A stretch of DNA of 64,000 nt from an uncultured Clostridia bacterium (GTDB taxonomy: Bacteria; Bacillota; Clostridia; CAKSNL01; HGM11501), in assembly GCA_934476235.1 (NCBI GenBank), contig CAKSNL010000001.1, forward strand, positions 496,001-560,000. The letters are read 5' to 3'. Shown here piece after piece: positions 45,539 through 54,580 of this stretch. Made by a program: the position numbers and the translations under genes. The notes under the pieces were generated by a model that was not told the origin of the DNA, ran no database searches, and worked only from the letters and a program-made list of their open reading frames with translations. How positions within the stretch are numbered: the stretch's first letter is position 1; the number at the start of each line of letters is the position of its first letter.

Positions 45539-47383
45539 CTCCGTTAAAGCATCTTGCGCCGCAGCCCGAGCATTTTTCGCGGCAGTTCGGCGTTACAACG
45601 CCCTTTTTCGCATTCTCGTTTTCGCGCATTAAAAATTCCTTGGTCACGCCGATGTCTATCTTGTCCCACGGCAAAATCTCATCATAGTTTCTTTCGCGGC
45701 GGTAGAATTTCGGGTCAAGCCCCGCTTCATTAAACGCCTCGTCCCATTTTTCGGGGTCAAAATACTCGTCCCACCCGTCAAATTTACAGCCCTTTAAGAC
45801 CGCGCGGTAGATAACGTCCGAAAGTCTCCTGTCCCCGCGGGCGAACACGCCTTCAAGCACGCTGACCTTGGATTCGTGCCAGTTATAGCGGATGCATTTT
45901 GAATGTATCTCCTCGCCTATCGCCTTCTGCTTTTCTATAAGCTCATCTCTTTCGTTCTGCCCCGCCCACTGAAACGGGGTGAACGCCTTGGGCACGAACG
46001 ACGAAACACTGACCGTGACGGACGGGCGGCGCCCCTTTATGCCGAGCGTGAAAAACTCGTCCACCACCTTCTGCGCAAGGTGCGCAATGCCCTTACAGTC
46101 CTCTATAGTTTCATAGGGAAGCCCTATCATAAAATAAAGCTTGACGGACGACCATCCGCCCTCAAATGCAATCTTTGCGCTCTTTAAAAGGTCCTCCTCG
46201 GTAACGCCCTTGTTTATAACGTCGCGCATCCTCTGTGTTCCCGCCTCGGGAGCGAACGTAAGTCCGCTCTTTCTCACCTTCTGAACCTTGTTCATAAGGT
46301 CAATGGAGAAATTATCCACACGGAGCGACGGGAGCGAAAGACCTACCTTTTCCTTTTCGGTAAGCTCCAAAAGCTTTTCGGTAAAGCAGGGAAGAGCCCT
46401 GTAATCGCTCGTGGAGAGCGACATTAATGACATTTCCTCGTATCCGGTGGACGCCATAAGCTTTTTTGCCTGGTCCAAAAGCACCTCGGGGCTTTTCTCC
46501 CTGACCGGGCGGTATATCATGCCCGCCTGGCAGAAGCGGCACCCTCTTATGCACCCTCTGAACATTTCAAGCATAATGCGGTCGTGCACGATTTCGACGT
46601 AGGGCACTATCACCTTGTCCGGGAAAAGCGCCGTATCCATATCGCGGATAACAAGCTTTCTCACTTTATCGGGCGCGTCCGGCGTGTTCGCCTCAAAGCG
46701 CATTATCGTTCCGTCCTCATTATACTCCACATCATAAAACGACGGAACGTAAAAGCCGGGAAGGCGCGCAACGCGGTGCAAAAACGCCTCTCTGTCCTCT
46801 CCGGACGCGCGCCATGCCAAGTACTCGTCCATCAGCGCGTCGGTTGACTCCTCGCCCTCGCCGATAGTGAAAAAGTCGAAAAAGTCCGCCATCGGCTCGC
46901 CGTTATAGGTGCACGAGCCTCCGGCATAAATGAACGGGTCGCCCTCGCCCCTGTCCTTCGAAAAAACAGGAATACCGCCCAGCATCATCATGTTGACAAC
47001 GTTGGTATAGCTCATTTCATACTGAAGCGAAAAGCCCAGAATGTCAAACTCCTTAACGGGAGTTTTCGTTTCAACGGAAAAAAGAGGCACTCCCTCTTTT
47101 TTCATCTCCTCCTCCATGTCGGGCCACGGTGCGAAAACACGCTCGCAGTACGTGTCATCCCTTTGGTTTAACACGTTGCAGATAATCTTCATGCCAAGGT
47201 TGCTCATTCCGATTTCGTATGAATCCGGAAAGCAGAAGGCATACCGGATCTTAACATCCTTCGGGTCCTTGACGACCGAGTTAAGCTCTCCGCCCGTGTA
47301 TCTTCCGGGCTTTTGCACTTTTTTAAGTATCTTGTTAAGTTTTTTCTCAAGCATAAGTAAGCTCCGTTCAGGTTAAATTTTTG

Positions 47384-48997
47384 TCATTTTAATTCCGCCT
47401 TGACAATTCTGTCTTCTCCGGCGAGCTTGTATATCAAGGTGTTATTATAAATGAACACACTGTCCGCCGCGTCTGAGGAATAAAAGCTTCCCGGCACCAA
47501 AATCCTTATACTGTCGGACTCCGACTCGCCGAGAGTGCGCACAAGAAGCCTGTCTCCCGCCGTTATACATTCTGTGCCGGTAGCGGTCTCAAAAACTGTG
47601 CCTTTTATGCCTCCCCCGCCGGAAGCATTTAAGTCAAGCGTCCTGACAACTGTTTTCCTTCCGTCGGGACTTCTTAAGAAGGCGGAAACGACCCCGTTTC
47701 CCGCAGCTTTTACAAAGACAACTCCCTCTTCGCCGTCTTCGATTTTTTCGGACTCTCCGCTTTCTTCGCTGTAGCGCATAAGCGTACCGTTATTATCGTA
47801 AATTATCATCGCGCTGTCTTTTCTGAGCGCATCGTCCCAGCCGTTATAAACGCGAAATCCATACACGCCGTCCAAAAGCTTTTCCGTTTTTCCGCTCTGT
47901 GTGTCGATCCTGTAAAGCGCACTGTCGTCATCTGTATCAAGGTCGGTCCCGACAAAATAAATTTTGCCGCCGAAAATCTGAATCTCCTCGCACCGTGCCG
48001 AAACGGTTTTTCCGTTTCTCCGTCCTCTCACTCTCACGCGCCCGGGAAGCTTCTCTGCCTTCTTTTCTTCCCCGCCGACCGTATACGAAAACTCCGTGGC
48101 ACTGTCAAAATAGGGATTGACCGCTTTTACCGAGATTCCCTCTCCGCGCACGGAGTAATCGCTGTAGCCGTGGGAGAAGTACTCATAATATGAAGGCGTC
48201 CCGTCCGCAAGCGTGCCGTCAGGCATAATCTTTTTTACCTGCCGCGTTGCCATTAGCGGCGAGCCTCCCATAACAGAGTAAAGATAAATATCTCCCTCGG
48301 ACTCGTAAAATTCCGCGCTGACCCTCATTCCGTAGTCGGGATACCGGAATATGATCTCGGGATTTTTTGTATCCGTCACCGCCGCGCGGCAGACCACATG
48401 CTTACCGTCTGAGTCCGCGTCATAATAATAGTATTTTCCGTCCGTCGCGACATTGCCTGTGATACCGGGAAGCCTTAAAGTCTCCGTGTGAGTATTGCCG
48501 GAGGTTATAAAAAGCCCTTTTTCCGAATCAAACGAATAGCCCCAGCCGAACTCTTCAACCGCAAAGCGCCATGTGAGCGGAAAATACGTCACGTTTCTGA
48601 ACGTGAAAAGGGGATAAGCTTCTTTTTTATTGTCAACAGTATTGCCGTTTAAGACTATATTAAATTCACACGGCGTTACAGGATTGATTTTTCCGTTTTC
48701 CCACTGCCATCTGTAGTCGCGGTACGCACAGGTTATATTGCTTTTCTCCAAAGTAAGCACTCCCGCCGCGGAGTCAAATTCTGTCGAAAGTCCCAGAAAG
48801 CGGCAGTCAAAATAAGTCATAGGAACATATGTTATATCTTTATAGACCAAAAAAGGAAACTGCCTGTCCGCGTTTTCAATTCTGACACCGTTTACCGTAA
48901 CATCAAATCCGGGCAAAGAAGCGGTCATGCCCTCGGCGCACACCGGAAACGCTGACAGTATCACGATAACGATTAGCAGAGCAAACAGTTTTTTCAT
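47384..48997 (-). CDS. Secreted protein with wall-type domain and beta-propeller-like repeats
   Basis: 537 residues from the ATG at 48997 with AAGGAGG. A signal peptide ends near PVCAEG. A degenerate copper-amine-oxidase N-type pair lies at about 30-165 (ITYVPMTYFDCRFLGLSTEF, VTYFPLTWRFAVEEFGWGYS). The rest has repeated YYYDAD, GDIYLYSVMGG, GKIYFVGTD and ALYRIDTQSGKTEKL units, the pattern of a DUF5050-like beta-propeller. The role is unknown. Confidence 0.82.
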   Translation of the reverse strand: MKKLFALLIVIVILSAFPVCAEGMTASLPGFDVTVNGVRIENADRQFPFLVYKDITYVPMTYFDCRFLGLSTEFDSAAGVLTLEKSNITCAYRDYRWQWENGKINPVTPCEFNIVLNGNTVDNKKEAYPLFTFRNVTYFPLTWRFAVEEFGWGYSFDSEKGLFITSGNTHTETLRLPGITGNVATDGKYYYYDADSDGKHVVCRAAVTDTKNPEIIFRYPDYGMRVSAEFYESEGDIYLYSVMGGSPLMATRQVKKIMPDGTLADGTPSYYEYFSHGYSDYSVRGEGISVKAVNPYFDSATEFSYTVGGEEKKAEKLPGRVRVRGRRNGKTVSARCEEIQIFGGKIYFVGTDLDTDDDSALYRIDTQSGKTEKLLDGVYGFRVYNGWDDALRKDSAMIIYDNNGTLMRYSEESGESEKIEDGEEGVVFVKAAGNGVVSAFLRSPDGRKTVVRTLDLNASGGGGIKGTVFETATGTECITAGDRLLVRTLGESESDSIRILVPGSFYSSDAADSVFIYNNTLIYKLAGEDRIVKAELK

Positions 48998-49055
48998 ATG
49001 TACCTCCTTAAAAATCTTAATTATAGAATAAGTATAGCATACCGAGCCCCTTTTT

Positions 49056-49880
49056 TCAAGGCTTTTTGCCGATTTCAAAGAGAAATGCAGACGCGCCTTT
49101 TTCCTCAATCAGGCTTATCACGTCGTTTTCGGATATTCTCCCGCCGAGTTTTCCGTCCCCGTCAAACACGTCAAACACTGCCATATAGGATCCCGAAAAA
49201 TATTTTAAGAGCCTCCTCGCCGGGACAGAGGCGCTCACCGCAAAGCTCTTTTCCCGAACGGGCTCTCTTAATTTTTTTCTCTCTGCCGACACGTTTTTAA
49301 CGTACTGCCTCACCTCGCCGGTCTTATCCGCGGCTGAAAACAGTAAAAACATACCGATTATGAAAAGCGAAAGATTAAATCCGTAAAAATACGCCTGATA
49401 CGCGCCGAGAAAAATTAAAACGGCGGACACGGCGGCGGATATCTTCCTCATCGTGCCGAGCGCGAAAAACGCGTTTTTTGCCGAAAGCAGAATGTAGAGC
49501 ATCCGCCCGCCGTCCGCCGGGAGAGCCGGAACAAGGTTTATTATGAGCATGGAAAGATTCATTTCGTAAAACGGTCCGCTCCTTATAATCATCACCATCA
49601 AAAGGTTAAGTAACGGTCCCGCCGCCGCAATTAAAAAACCGTGCCGTAAATTATCGGACTCCTTTATCAAAAGCTTTGCACCGTACGGCATTATCGCGAC
49701 CGATACGCACTTTTCCTTTAATATAAGCGCGCACAAAAGATGTGCGCACTCATGGATGAGCGCCGTTAAAAACGCAAGTGCGAGCTCGCAAAAGCAGCCG
49801 AAAATAAATCCTGATAAAAAGACAGGGAAAACGGTATAATGAATATAAAACCCCTTAGCTATCTTAATTATCCGCCTCAC
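49056..49880 (-). CDS. SpoIVFB-like site-2 metalloprotease
   Basis: 274 residues, a membrane M50 protease. The zinc motif HECAH is in the helix ALIHECAHLLCAL and the third ligand in NLVPALPADGGRM. Five or six membrane segments are present. The C-terminal 70 residues are CBS-like (YMAVFDVFDGDGKLGGRIS), as in SpoIVFB, which cleaves pro-sigma-K in the mother cell. The start is a GTG that overlaps the small upstream gene by 17 nt. Confidence 0.88.
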   Translation of the reverse strand: MRRIIKIAKGFYIHYTVFPVFLSGFIFGCFCELALAFLTALIHECAHLLCALILKEKCVSVAIMPYGAKLLIKESDNLRHGFLIAAAGPLLNLLMVMIIRSGPFYEMNLSMLIINLVPALPADGGRMLYILLSAKNAFFALGTMRKISAAVSAVLIFLGAYQAYFYGFNLSLFIIGMFLLFSAADKTGEVRQYVKNVSAERKKLREPVREKSFAVSASVPARRLLKYFSGSYMAVFDVFDGDGKLGGRISENDVISLIEEKGASAFLFEIGKKP

Positions 49881-50067
49881 CGCCCGTGATGTATTCGTTT
49901 ATGCCCGCTTCCCCGGCGGCATTTTTCACCGCCTCGGAGAGCGCCGAAACGGTAGACCTGACCCCGAGCGCAATTTTTTCGTTAAAGAGCGAGCTTGTTA
50001 TTATCCCTAAAAGACAGACTCCCAAAAGCATTAAAAGGGCGCCCGCCGTTCTTAAAAAAACACGCAT
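49864..50067 (-). CDS. Small membrane protein upstream of SpoIVFB-like protease
   Basis: 67 residues from the ATG at 50067 (AGAGGTG upstream). One N-terminal membrane helix (about 6-27, TAGALLMLLGVCLLGII) and a short polar tail. It overlaps the protease gene by 17 nt and is therefore coupled. In B. subtilis the gene in this place is spoIVFA, a larger M23-type regulator; this protein has no such domain, so a role as anchor or inhibitor is only inferred from position. Confidence 0.7.
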   Translation of the reverse strand: MRVFLRTAGALLMLLGVCLLGIITSSLFNEKIALGVRSTVSALSEAVKNAAGEAGINEYITGGEADN

Positions 50068-50126
50068 TAAAATCACCTCTTAAATTAATTTTATTTAACC
50101 GGTGATTAAATAATGTATAATTTCGG

Positions 50127-50155
50127 TTGACTTAAATGTTTTTTTGTGTTAGAAT
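50127..50155 (+). promoter_or_regulatory. Sigma-A promoter of HPr-like gene
   Basis: -35 TTGACT (50127-50132), 17-nt spacer, -10 TAGAAT (50150-50155), followed by the ribosome site AAAGGAG. Confidence 0.7.
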
Positions 50156-50188
50156 AGGTTAGAAGGTACGGAAAGGAGATTTAAGCTT

Positions 50189-50419
50189 ATGAAAACTTTT
50201 AATATTATGTTAAACTCTATTATGGACGTTAAGGAATTTGTCAACATCGTTAACAGATTTCCTTACGAGATTGATCTGACCTCGTCAAGGTACGTGGTTG
50301 ACGCTAAGTCGATCATGGGAATCTTCAGCCTTGACTTGAGCAAGCCGATAAAGGTTGACGTTCATTCAGATGACTGCGCCGATCTTATGGCAGAGCTTGA
50401 CAAGTACATGATAAAGTAA
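50189..50419 (+). CDS. HPr-like protein lacking the phosphorylatable histidine
   Basis: 76 residues with the HPr fold. The regulatory serine block is conserved: AKSIMGIFSLDLSK corresponds to KSIMGVMSL of HPr, with Ser46. The catalytic HARPA block is absent; in alignment, Asp13 replaces His15 (SIMDVKEFV). It cannot carry PTS phosphate, but it could be a Crh-like Ser-phosphorylated co-repressor for CcpA. No PTS gene is near. It has its own promoter and terminator. Confidence 0.88.
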   Translation: MKTFNIMLNSIMDVKEFVNIVNRFPYEIDLTSSRYVVDAKSIMGIFSLDLSKPIKVDVHSDDCADLMAELDKYMIK

Positions 50420-50433
50420 TTTAACCAAAAAAC

Positions 50434-50457
50434 GCCGCCCGGAATTTTCCGGGCGGC
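50434..50457. terminator. Bidirectional intrinsic terminator
   Basis: GCCGCCCGGAA and TTCCGGGCGGC form a GC-rich stem with T/A runs on both sides. It separates the HPr-like gene from the convergent DeoR gene. Confidence 0.93.
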
Positions 50458-50462
50458 ATTTT

Positions 50463-51224
50463 TTATACTTCTCTTATTTCAACCTTGCAGTCAGAAAGCG
50501 CTTGGCGGATCTCTGAGTCTAATTCCTTTTCGGTTATAAAATAATTAAGCTCCGAAAAGTCCGCCAATTTTGCAAAGCCGATTCTGCCTATCTTTGACTT
50601 ATCGCAAAGGTAATATTTTTCGTCTGAATTTTTTATCATGCATTTTTTGATTCCGCACTCTGCCTCATTACTGTCCAAAACTCCGCCGGACTTTGTGACT
50701 CCGCGGCTGGAGAAAAAGACCTTGTTTGCAAAGAAATTTTCTTCGATATAGCTTGCGGCAAGGTTTCCGACAAAGGACTGGTTGTTTCCGGCATAGCCCC
50801 CAATTCCGATAACGCGAAGTCCCGCGGTTCCGGCAAGCTCGTTTATCACGCGGAGCGAATTTGTCACTATCGTTATGTCGTGCGTGTGCTTAAGCTCCCG
50901 CGCCATGTAAAACGTCGTCGTCGATGCGTCCAAAAACACGGTATCGCCCGGCACGACAAAGCTTGCCGCCTCATGTGCAAGGCGCTCCTTTGCCTCTGTA
51001 TTTAAATACTTTCTCTTTTCGAGCGACATTTCGCGGTTGCTCTCCACAACCGGGATCGCGCCTCCGTGAGTACGGACGAGCGCTTCCTGCTTTTCGAGCT
51101 TTTCAAGGTCGCGCCTCACTGTTTCCTCCGTAACTCCGAGCTGGGAGGCGAGACGGCTGACCCAGACCGCGCCCTCTGATGCGAGCGTTTCAAGTATTTT
51201 TTTCTGGCGTTCGACTGCAAACAT
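50463..51224 (-). CDS. DeoR-family regulator at the end of the microcompartment locus
   Basis: 253 residues. The N-terminal HTH is RLASQLGVTEETVRRDLEKL and the following wing ALVRTHGGAIPV is the DeoR hallmark. The C-terminal sugar-phosphate sensor has FLDASTTTFYMARELK and VTNSLRVINEL. It is the last minus-strand gene after pduL, separated by a short hairpin. DeoR regulators often respond to sugar phosphates, so fuculose- or rhamnulose-1-phosphate is a reasonable inducer guess. GGAGGG precedes the ATG. Confidence 0.93.
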   Translation of the reverse strand: MFAVERQKKILETLASEGAVWVSRLASQLGVTEETVRRDLEKLEKQEALVRTHGGAIPVVESNREMSLEKRKYLNTEAKERLAHEAASFVVPGDTVFLDASTTTFYMARELKHTHDITIVTNSLRVINELAGTAGLRVIGIGGYAGNNQSFVGNLAASYIEENFFANKVFFSSRGVTKSGGVLDSNEAECGIKKCMIKNSDEKYYLCDKSKIGRIGFAKLADFSELNYFITEKELDSEIRQALSDCKVEIREV

Positions 51225-51247
51225 TTTATTTCCCTCCGCTTTTATAA

Positions 51248-51277
51248 AAGGACTGCAAAAATTCTTTTACAGTCCTT
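51248..51277 (-). terminator. Weak terminator between pduL and DeoR gene
   Basis: AAGGACTG and CAGTCCTT form an 8-bp stem with a long AT-rich loop, followed on the minus strand by TTATAAAA. It is probably leaky, so read-through to the DeoR gene is likely. Confidence 0.6.
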
Positions 51278-51285
51278 ATCACGCT

Positions 51286-51924
51286 TTATTTTATGATCCT
51301 TACAAGGTCGCCGTTTCTGATTCCGGCAGAGTTTGCGTCGTCCGTATCAATATGCATCTCAACGTTGAAATCGTCGCGCACTCTGACCTGAACTCCGAAA
51401 AATTCCGTCGGCTTAACAGACTCTACCATAACGTCAACATAGTCGCCGTCCTTTATCTTGTGTCTCTCGGCATATTCGGGAGTTAAGTGGATGTGCCTGT
51501 TGGCGATGATAACGCCCTCCTTAAGATATACCGTGCCCTTGGGACCGACAACGACTATCTTTTCCGAGCCCTCAATCTGACCGGACGGTCTTACCGGGGG
51601 GCTTACCTTTAAAATAAACGTATCGGTTCTCGATATCTCGACCTGTGTGTGCTTTCTCACGGGTCCCAAAACTCTGACCTTTTCGATGGATTTTAATGAC
51701 GGACCGACGAGTGTGACGCACTCCTCGGACGCATACTCTCTGCCCATCAGGGTCTTTTTCTTTGTGAGCTCATAGCCTTTGCCGAAAAGAGTGTCCAAAT
51801 CCTCCCGCGACAGATGGATATGTCTCTGCGAAACGCCGACTTTAATTTCGCCGTTTGCATCTTTTTTATATTCAGCAAATATCTTTGATACCGCCTGTTC
51901 TATTTTTTCAACGTCATACATCAT
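51286..51924 (-). CDS. pduL: Phosphotransacylase PduL
   Basis: Converts acyl-CoA (here probably propionyl-CoA) and phosphate to acyl phosphate, recycling CoA within the compartment. 212 residues with the two zinc-binding blocks VSQRHIHLSREDLD and NRHIHLTPEYA. VRVLGPVRKHTQVEIS is a further family block. The N-terminus MYDVEKIEQAVSKIFAEY is an amphipathic helix resembling the PduL encapsulation peptide. It overlaps the preceding BMC-T gene by one base. Confidence 0.95.
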   Translation of the reverse strand: MMYDVEKIEQAVSKIFAEYKKDANGEIKVGVSQRHIHLSREDLDTLFGKGYELTKKKTLMGREYASEECVTLVGPSLKSIEKVRVLGPVRKHTQVEISRTDTFILKVSPPVRPSGQIEGSEKIVVVGPKGTVYLKEGVIIANRHIHLTPEYAERHKIKDGDYVDVMVESVKPTEFFGVQVRVRDDFNVEMHIDTDDANSAGIRNGDLVRIIK

Positions 51925-52580
51925 TATTCACCTTCGTTTATCGCGCTTATATCGAAGAACTTCATAAGCTCGGGATGGGGATTTGATATGCACTCTCTGC
52001 CGTATACCGGTCCGAGAGGCGCGGCAATTTCGGCTCCGTGCTCGACTGCGGCTTTAACATCCGACACACTGCCCGTTACAACCAAGGTAACGAGTCTTCC
52101 GCCCAGGCGCTCTTCTTTATGAAGAAGCCTTACCGACGCGGCTTTTAACATCGCGTCAAGTCCGACAACCGCCGCGGTAAAACCGGAAACCTCAAATATT
52201 CCGAGCGACTTTTTGTAAGGCTCCATTGAATACTCGGCACCCTTAAAGTTTTTCGGCATTTTTTTATTGAATTTATCTCTGTTTATGTCAAGAAGGTATG
52301 CCATCTTTTCCGCATCCTCGGACGGGCGGGGAATAATGTGCGACACTATAAACCTGCCGACCGATTTTGCATATGCCTCTCCGCGCTCAATCGCCGCCTC
52401 AACTGCGGCAACGCTTCCCTCAATCTTCACGCCCATAATGAGCGGAGCGGGAATTTTCGGTGCAAACGGTCTGTTACGGTCAAACGCGATGATTTTTATA
52501 TCTGCCGCCTTTGCCATTAGATCCGCCGCAACGAGCGCCGTGGTAAAAGAGTATACCTCTATCATTCCGAATGCGTTCAT
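51924..52580 (-). CDS. Tandem-domain BMC shell protein (BMC-T)
   Basis: 218 residues with two BMC folds: about 1-95 (FGMIEVYSFTTALVAADLMAKA, then SHIIPRPSEDAEKM) and about 125-210 (LGIFEVSGFTAAVVGLDAMLKA). The trimers form pseudo-hexameric facet tiles. The first domain has an extra segment (DRNRPFAPKIPAPL) near the pore loop. The pore residues are not identified with confidence. It lies between the aldehyde dehydrogenase and pduL. Confidence 0.92.
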   Translation of the reverse strand: MNAFGMIEVYSFTTALVAADLMAKAADIKIIAFDRNRPFAPKIPAPLIMGVKIEGSVAAVEAAIERGEAYAKSVGRFIVSHIIPRPSEDAEKMAYLLDINRDKFNKKMPKNFKGAEYSMEPYKKSLGIFEVSGFTAAVVGLDAMLKAASVRLLHKEERLGGRLVTLVVTGSVSDVKAAVEHGAEIAAPLGPVYGRECISNPHPELMKFFDISAINEGE

Positions 52581-52602
52581 TAAATTTCAATCCTCTCGGG
52601 TT

Positions 52603-53994
52603 TTATACAATGTGGAAGCCGTCAACAAGAACGCATCTTCTGCTCCTTGTGAATGAATGAGCCGCGGTGAGTCCTTCACCGGTGGGTCCTGCTATTGTAA
52701 ATGTGGTATAGCCCTCACCGCCGGCACCGATGCCTGCGTATGACGGAGCGTTTTTAACGAAAATGGTTGTTTCAACCGCTCTTGCAAAGCGCGTCAAATG
52801 GTCAACATTCTTGGAGTGGATGTGAGCCGAGTGTCTGTTTCCGTGTTCAGCCTCAACCGCCCAGTCGATTGCCTGGTCGATATTGTCAACGCGGACGATT
52901 GCAAGTATCGGCATCATGAGCTCAGTCTGAACGAAGGGATGGTTTTTATCCGTTTCGCAGATAATGAGCTTTGTATCAGCCGGTGCGCTGATTCCTACAG
53001 CCGAGAGAAACTTAAGTGCGTCGCGTCCGACCCAGTCTTTATTAATGGAGTATTTTCCGTCCTTCTCCTTGGTGCAGAGCTTAACAAGACGGTCTATCTC
53101 ATCGCCCTTTACAAGGAAAGCTCCGTGCTTCTGCATCTCGCTTATAAGCTCGTCTGCAATGTTCTTAAATGCAAAGCACTCCTTCTCGGCGATGCAGGGA
53201 AGATTATTGTCAAAGCTTGCGCCGTTAACGATGTCCTCTGCCGCCTTCTTGATGTCCGCCGTATCGTCAACTATAACGGGGGGATTTCCCGCGCCCGCGC
53301 CGATTGCCTTCTTGCCGGAGGACAAAAGCGCCTTAACAACGCCGGGTCCGCCTGTTGCAACAAGCATTCTGACGATGGGAGAATGCATCATCTCATCCGA
53401 CGATTCCTTGGTGGGCTTTTCAACCGAAACAACGATATTTTCGGGACCGCCCGCCTCCAAAACCGCTCTGTTTACAAGGTCAACCGCGTAGTTTGCAGTC
53501 TTCGCCGCATGGGGATGGGGGTTGAATACAACGCCGTTTCCGCCCGCAATCATGCCCATTGAGTTACAAAGAACGGTCTCGGACGGGTTGGTCGACGGGG
53601 TGATGCTTCCGATAACTCCGTAAGGAGCCATCTCGATCAGGGTCAATCCGTCGTCGCCCGTTATAGCCGTGGGATGAAGATCCTCGGTTCCGGGAGTCTT
53701 CTTTGCAACGAGCTGGTGCTTTATTATCTTGTCGGCAACTCTGCCCATGCCTGTTTCTTCAACGCCGAGCTTTGCCATCGCCTCAGCCTCTTCCATAGTG
53801 AGACGTCTGATATTTTTTATCATTTCTTCACGCTGTGCGACAGTATAGTTCTTAAGCTCCTTATAAGCCTTCTGAACTGCGTTAAGCGCGTCCGTCATAT
53901 TCGTGAAAACACCCTTTAAGTTTGTTTTTGCACCGGTTGTTTCCATCGACTTTATAACGCTTGCAACTATTTCGCTGATCTGTTTTTCGTTCAT
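52603..53994 (-). CDS. pduP: CoA-acylating aldehyde dehydrogenase (PduP/EutE-like)
   Basis: Oxidises propionaldehyde to propionyl-CoA with NAD. 463 residues. The N-terminus MNEKQISEIVASVIKSM is a classic encapsulation helix, followed by a short linker. Catalytic Cys267 is in FDNNLPCIAEKE, and the CoA/NAD-fold block PSTNPSETVLCNS is present. It is the central product-forming enzyme of the metabolosome; its aldehyde comes from the glycyl-radical dehydratase. Confidence 0.95.
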   Translation of the reverse strand: MNEKQISEIVASVIKSMETTGAKTNLKGVFTNMTDALNAVQKAYKELKNYTVAQREEMIKNIRRLTMEEAEAMAKLGVEETGMGRVADKIIKHQLVAKKTPGTEDLHPTAITGDDGLTLIEMAPYGVIGSITPSTNPSETVLCNSMGMIAGGNGVVFNPHPHAAKTANYAVDLVNRAVLEAGGPENIVVSVEKPTKESSDEMMHSPIVRMLVATGGPGVVKALLSSGKKAIGAGAGNPPVIVDDTADIKKAAEDIVNGASFDNNLPCIAEKECFAFKNIADELISEMQKHGAFLVKGDEIDRLVKLCTKEKDGKYSINKDWVGRDALKFLSAVGISAPADTKLIICETDKNHPFVQTELMMPILAIVRVDNIDQAIDWAVEAEHGNRHSAHIHSKNVDHLTRFARAVETTIFVKNAPSYAGIGAGGEGYTTFTIAGPTGEGLTAAHSFTRSRRCVLVDGFHIV

Positions 53995-54018
53995 TTTTAT
54001 CCGGCCTTTCCTTATATA

Positions 54019-54567
54019 TTAAAGAATTGAATTCCAAATGCTTTCATCGGGTCTTGCGATTACCTCGCTGTCAAGATACGTACCTTCCTCGGCGATCTGT
54101 GCCTTCGCCTTTTCAATCGCCGCCTCGACCGCCGCAATCTCGCCCGTTATGAACATGTATGACTTTCCGCTCATGCCCTTAGCTATCCTTACCTCAATAA
54201 GCTTTACTATCGCGGTCTTTGCCGCAACATCAGCCGCAACGATGATGGAGGACGCCGTGTAGGTCTCAAGTATTCCGAGCGCGGCAACGTTTCCGACCTC
54301 GGTCGCGCCGTATATCGCGGGGAAAATATCCTCATGCGGATTGCCCAGCACGAACGAATCGGCTAATTTTTCGGGCACATTCTTTTTTGCAGCCTCCACG
54401 GAAGCCTTGACCGCTGAAAGCGCGCCGGCAACGATTACTATGTACTTGCCGGGGCAGACCGTCATCGCCGTCAGAATTTCAACGTCGGCGGTCTTTGCCA
54501 TTATGTCCGCAGCCTTAACGCCCTTAGACACGTTAAAATATTCAACCATTCCTATTGCTTTCGGCAT
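54019..54567 (-). CDS. pduT: PduT-like tandem BMC shell protein with Fe-S cysteine
   Basis: 182 residues, two BMC domains (about 3-90 and 95-180). Cys38 in AMTVCPGKYIV lies where PduT uses a cysteine from each subunit to hold a [4Fe-4S] cluster at the trimer centre. It directly follows a PduS-like flavo-Fe-S protein (13-nt gap), so the pair is a candidate conduit for electrons across the shell, for NAD recycling. Confidence 0.92.
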   Translation of the reverse strand: MPKAIGMVEYFNVSKGVKAADIMAKTADVEILTAMTVCPGKYIVIVAGALSAVKASVEAAKKNVPEKLADSFVLGNPHEDIFPAIYGATEVGNVAALGILETYTASSIIVAADVAAKTAIVKLIEVRIAKGMSGKSYMFITGEIAAVEAAIEKAKAQIAEEGTYLDSEVIARPDESIWNSIL

Positions 54568-54580
54568 ATTCTGCTTCCTT

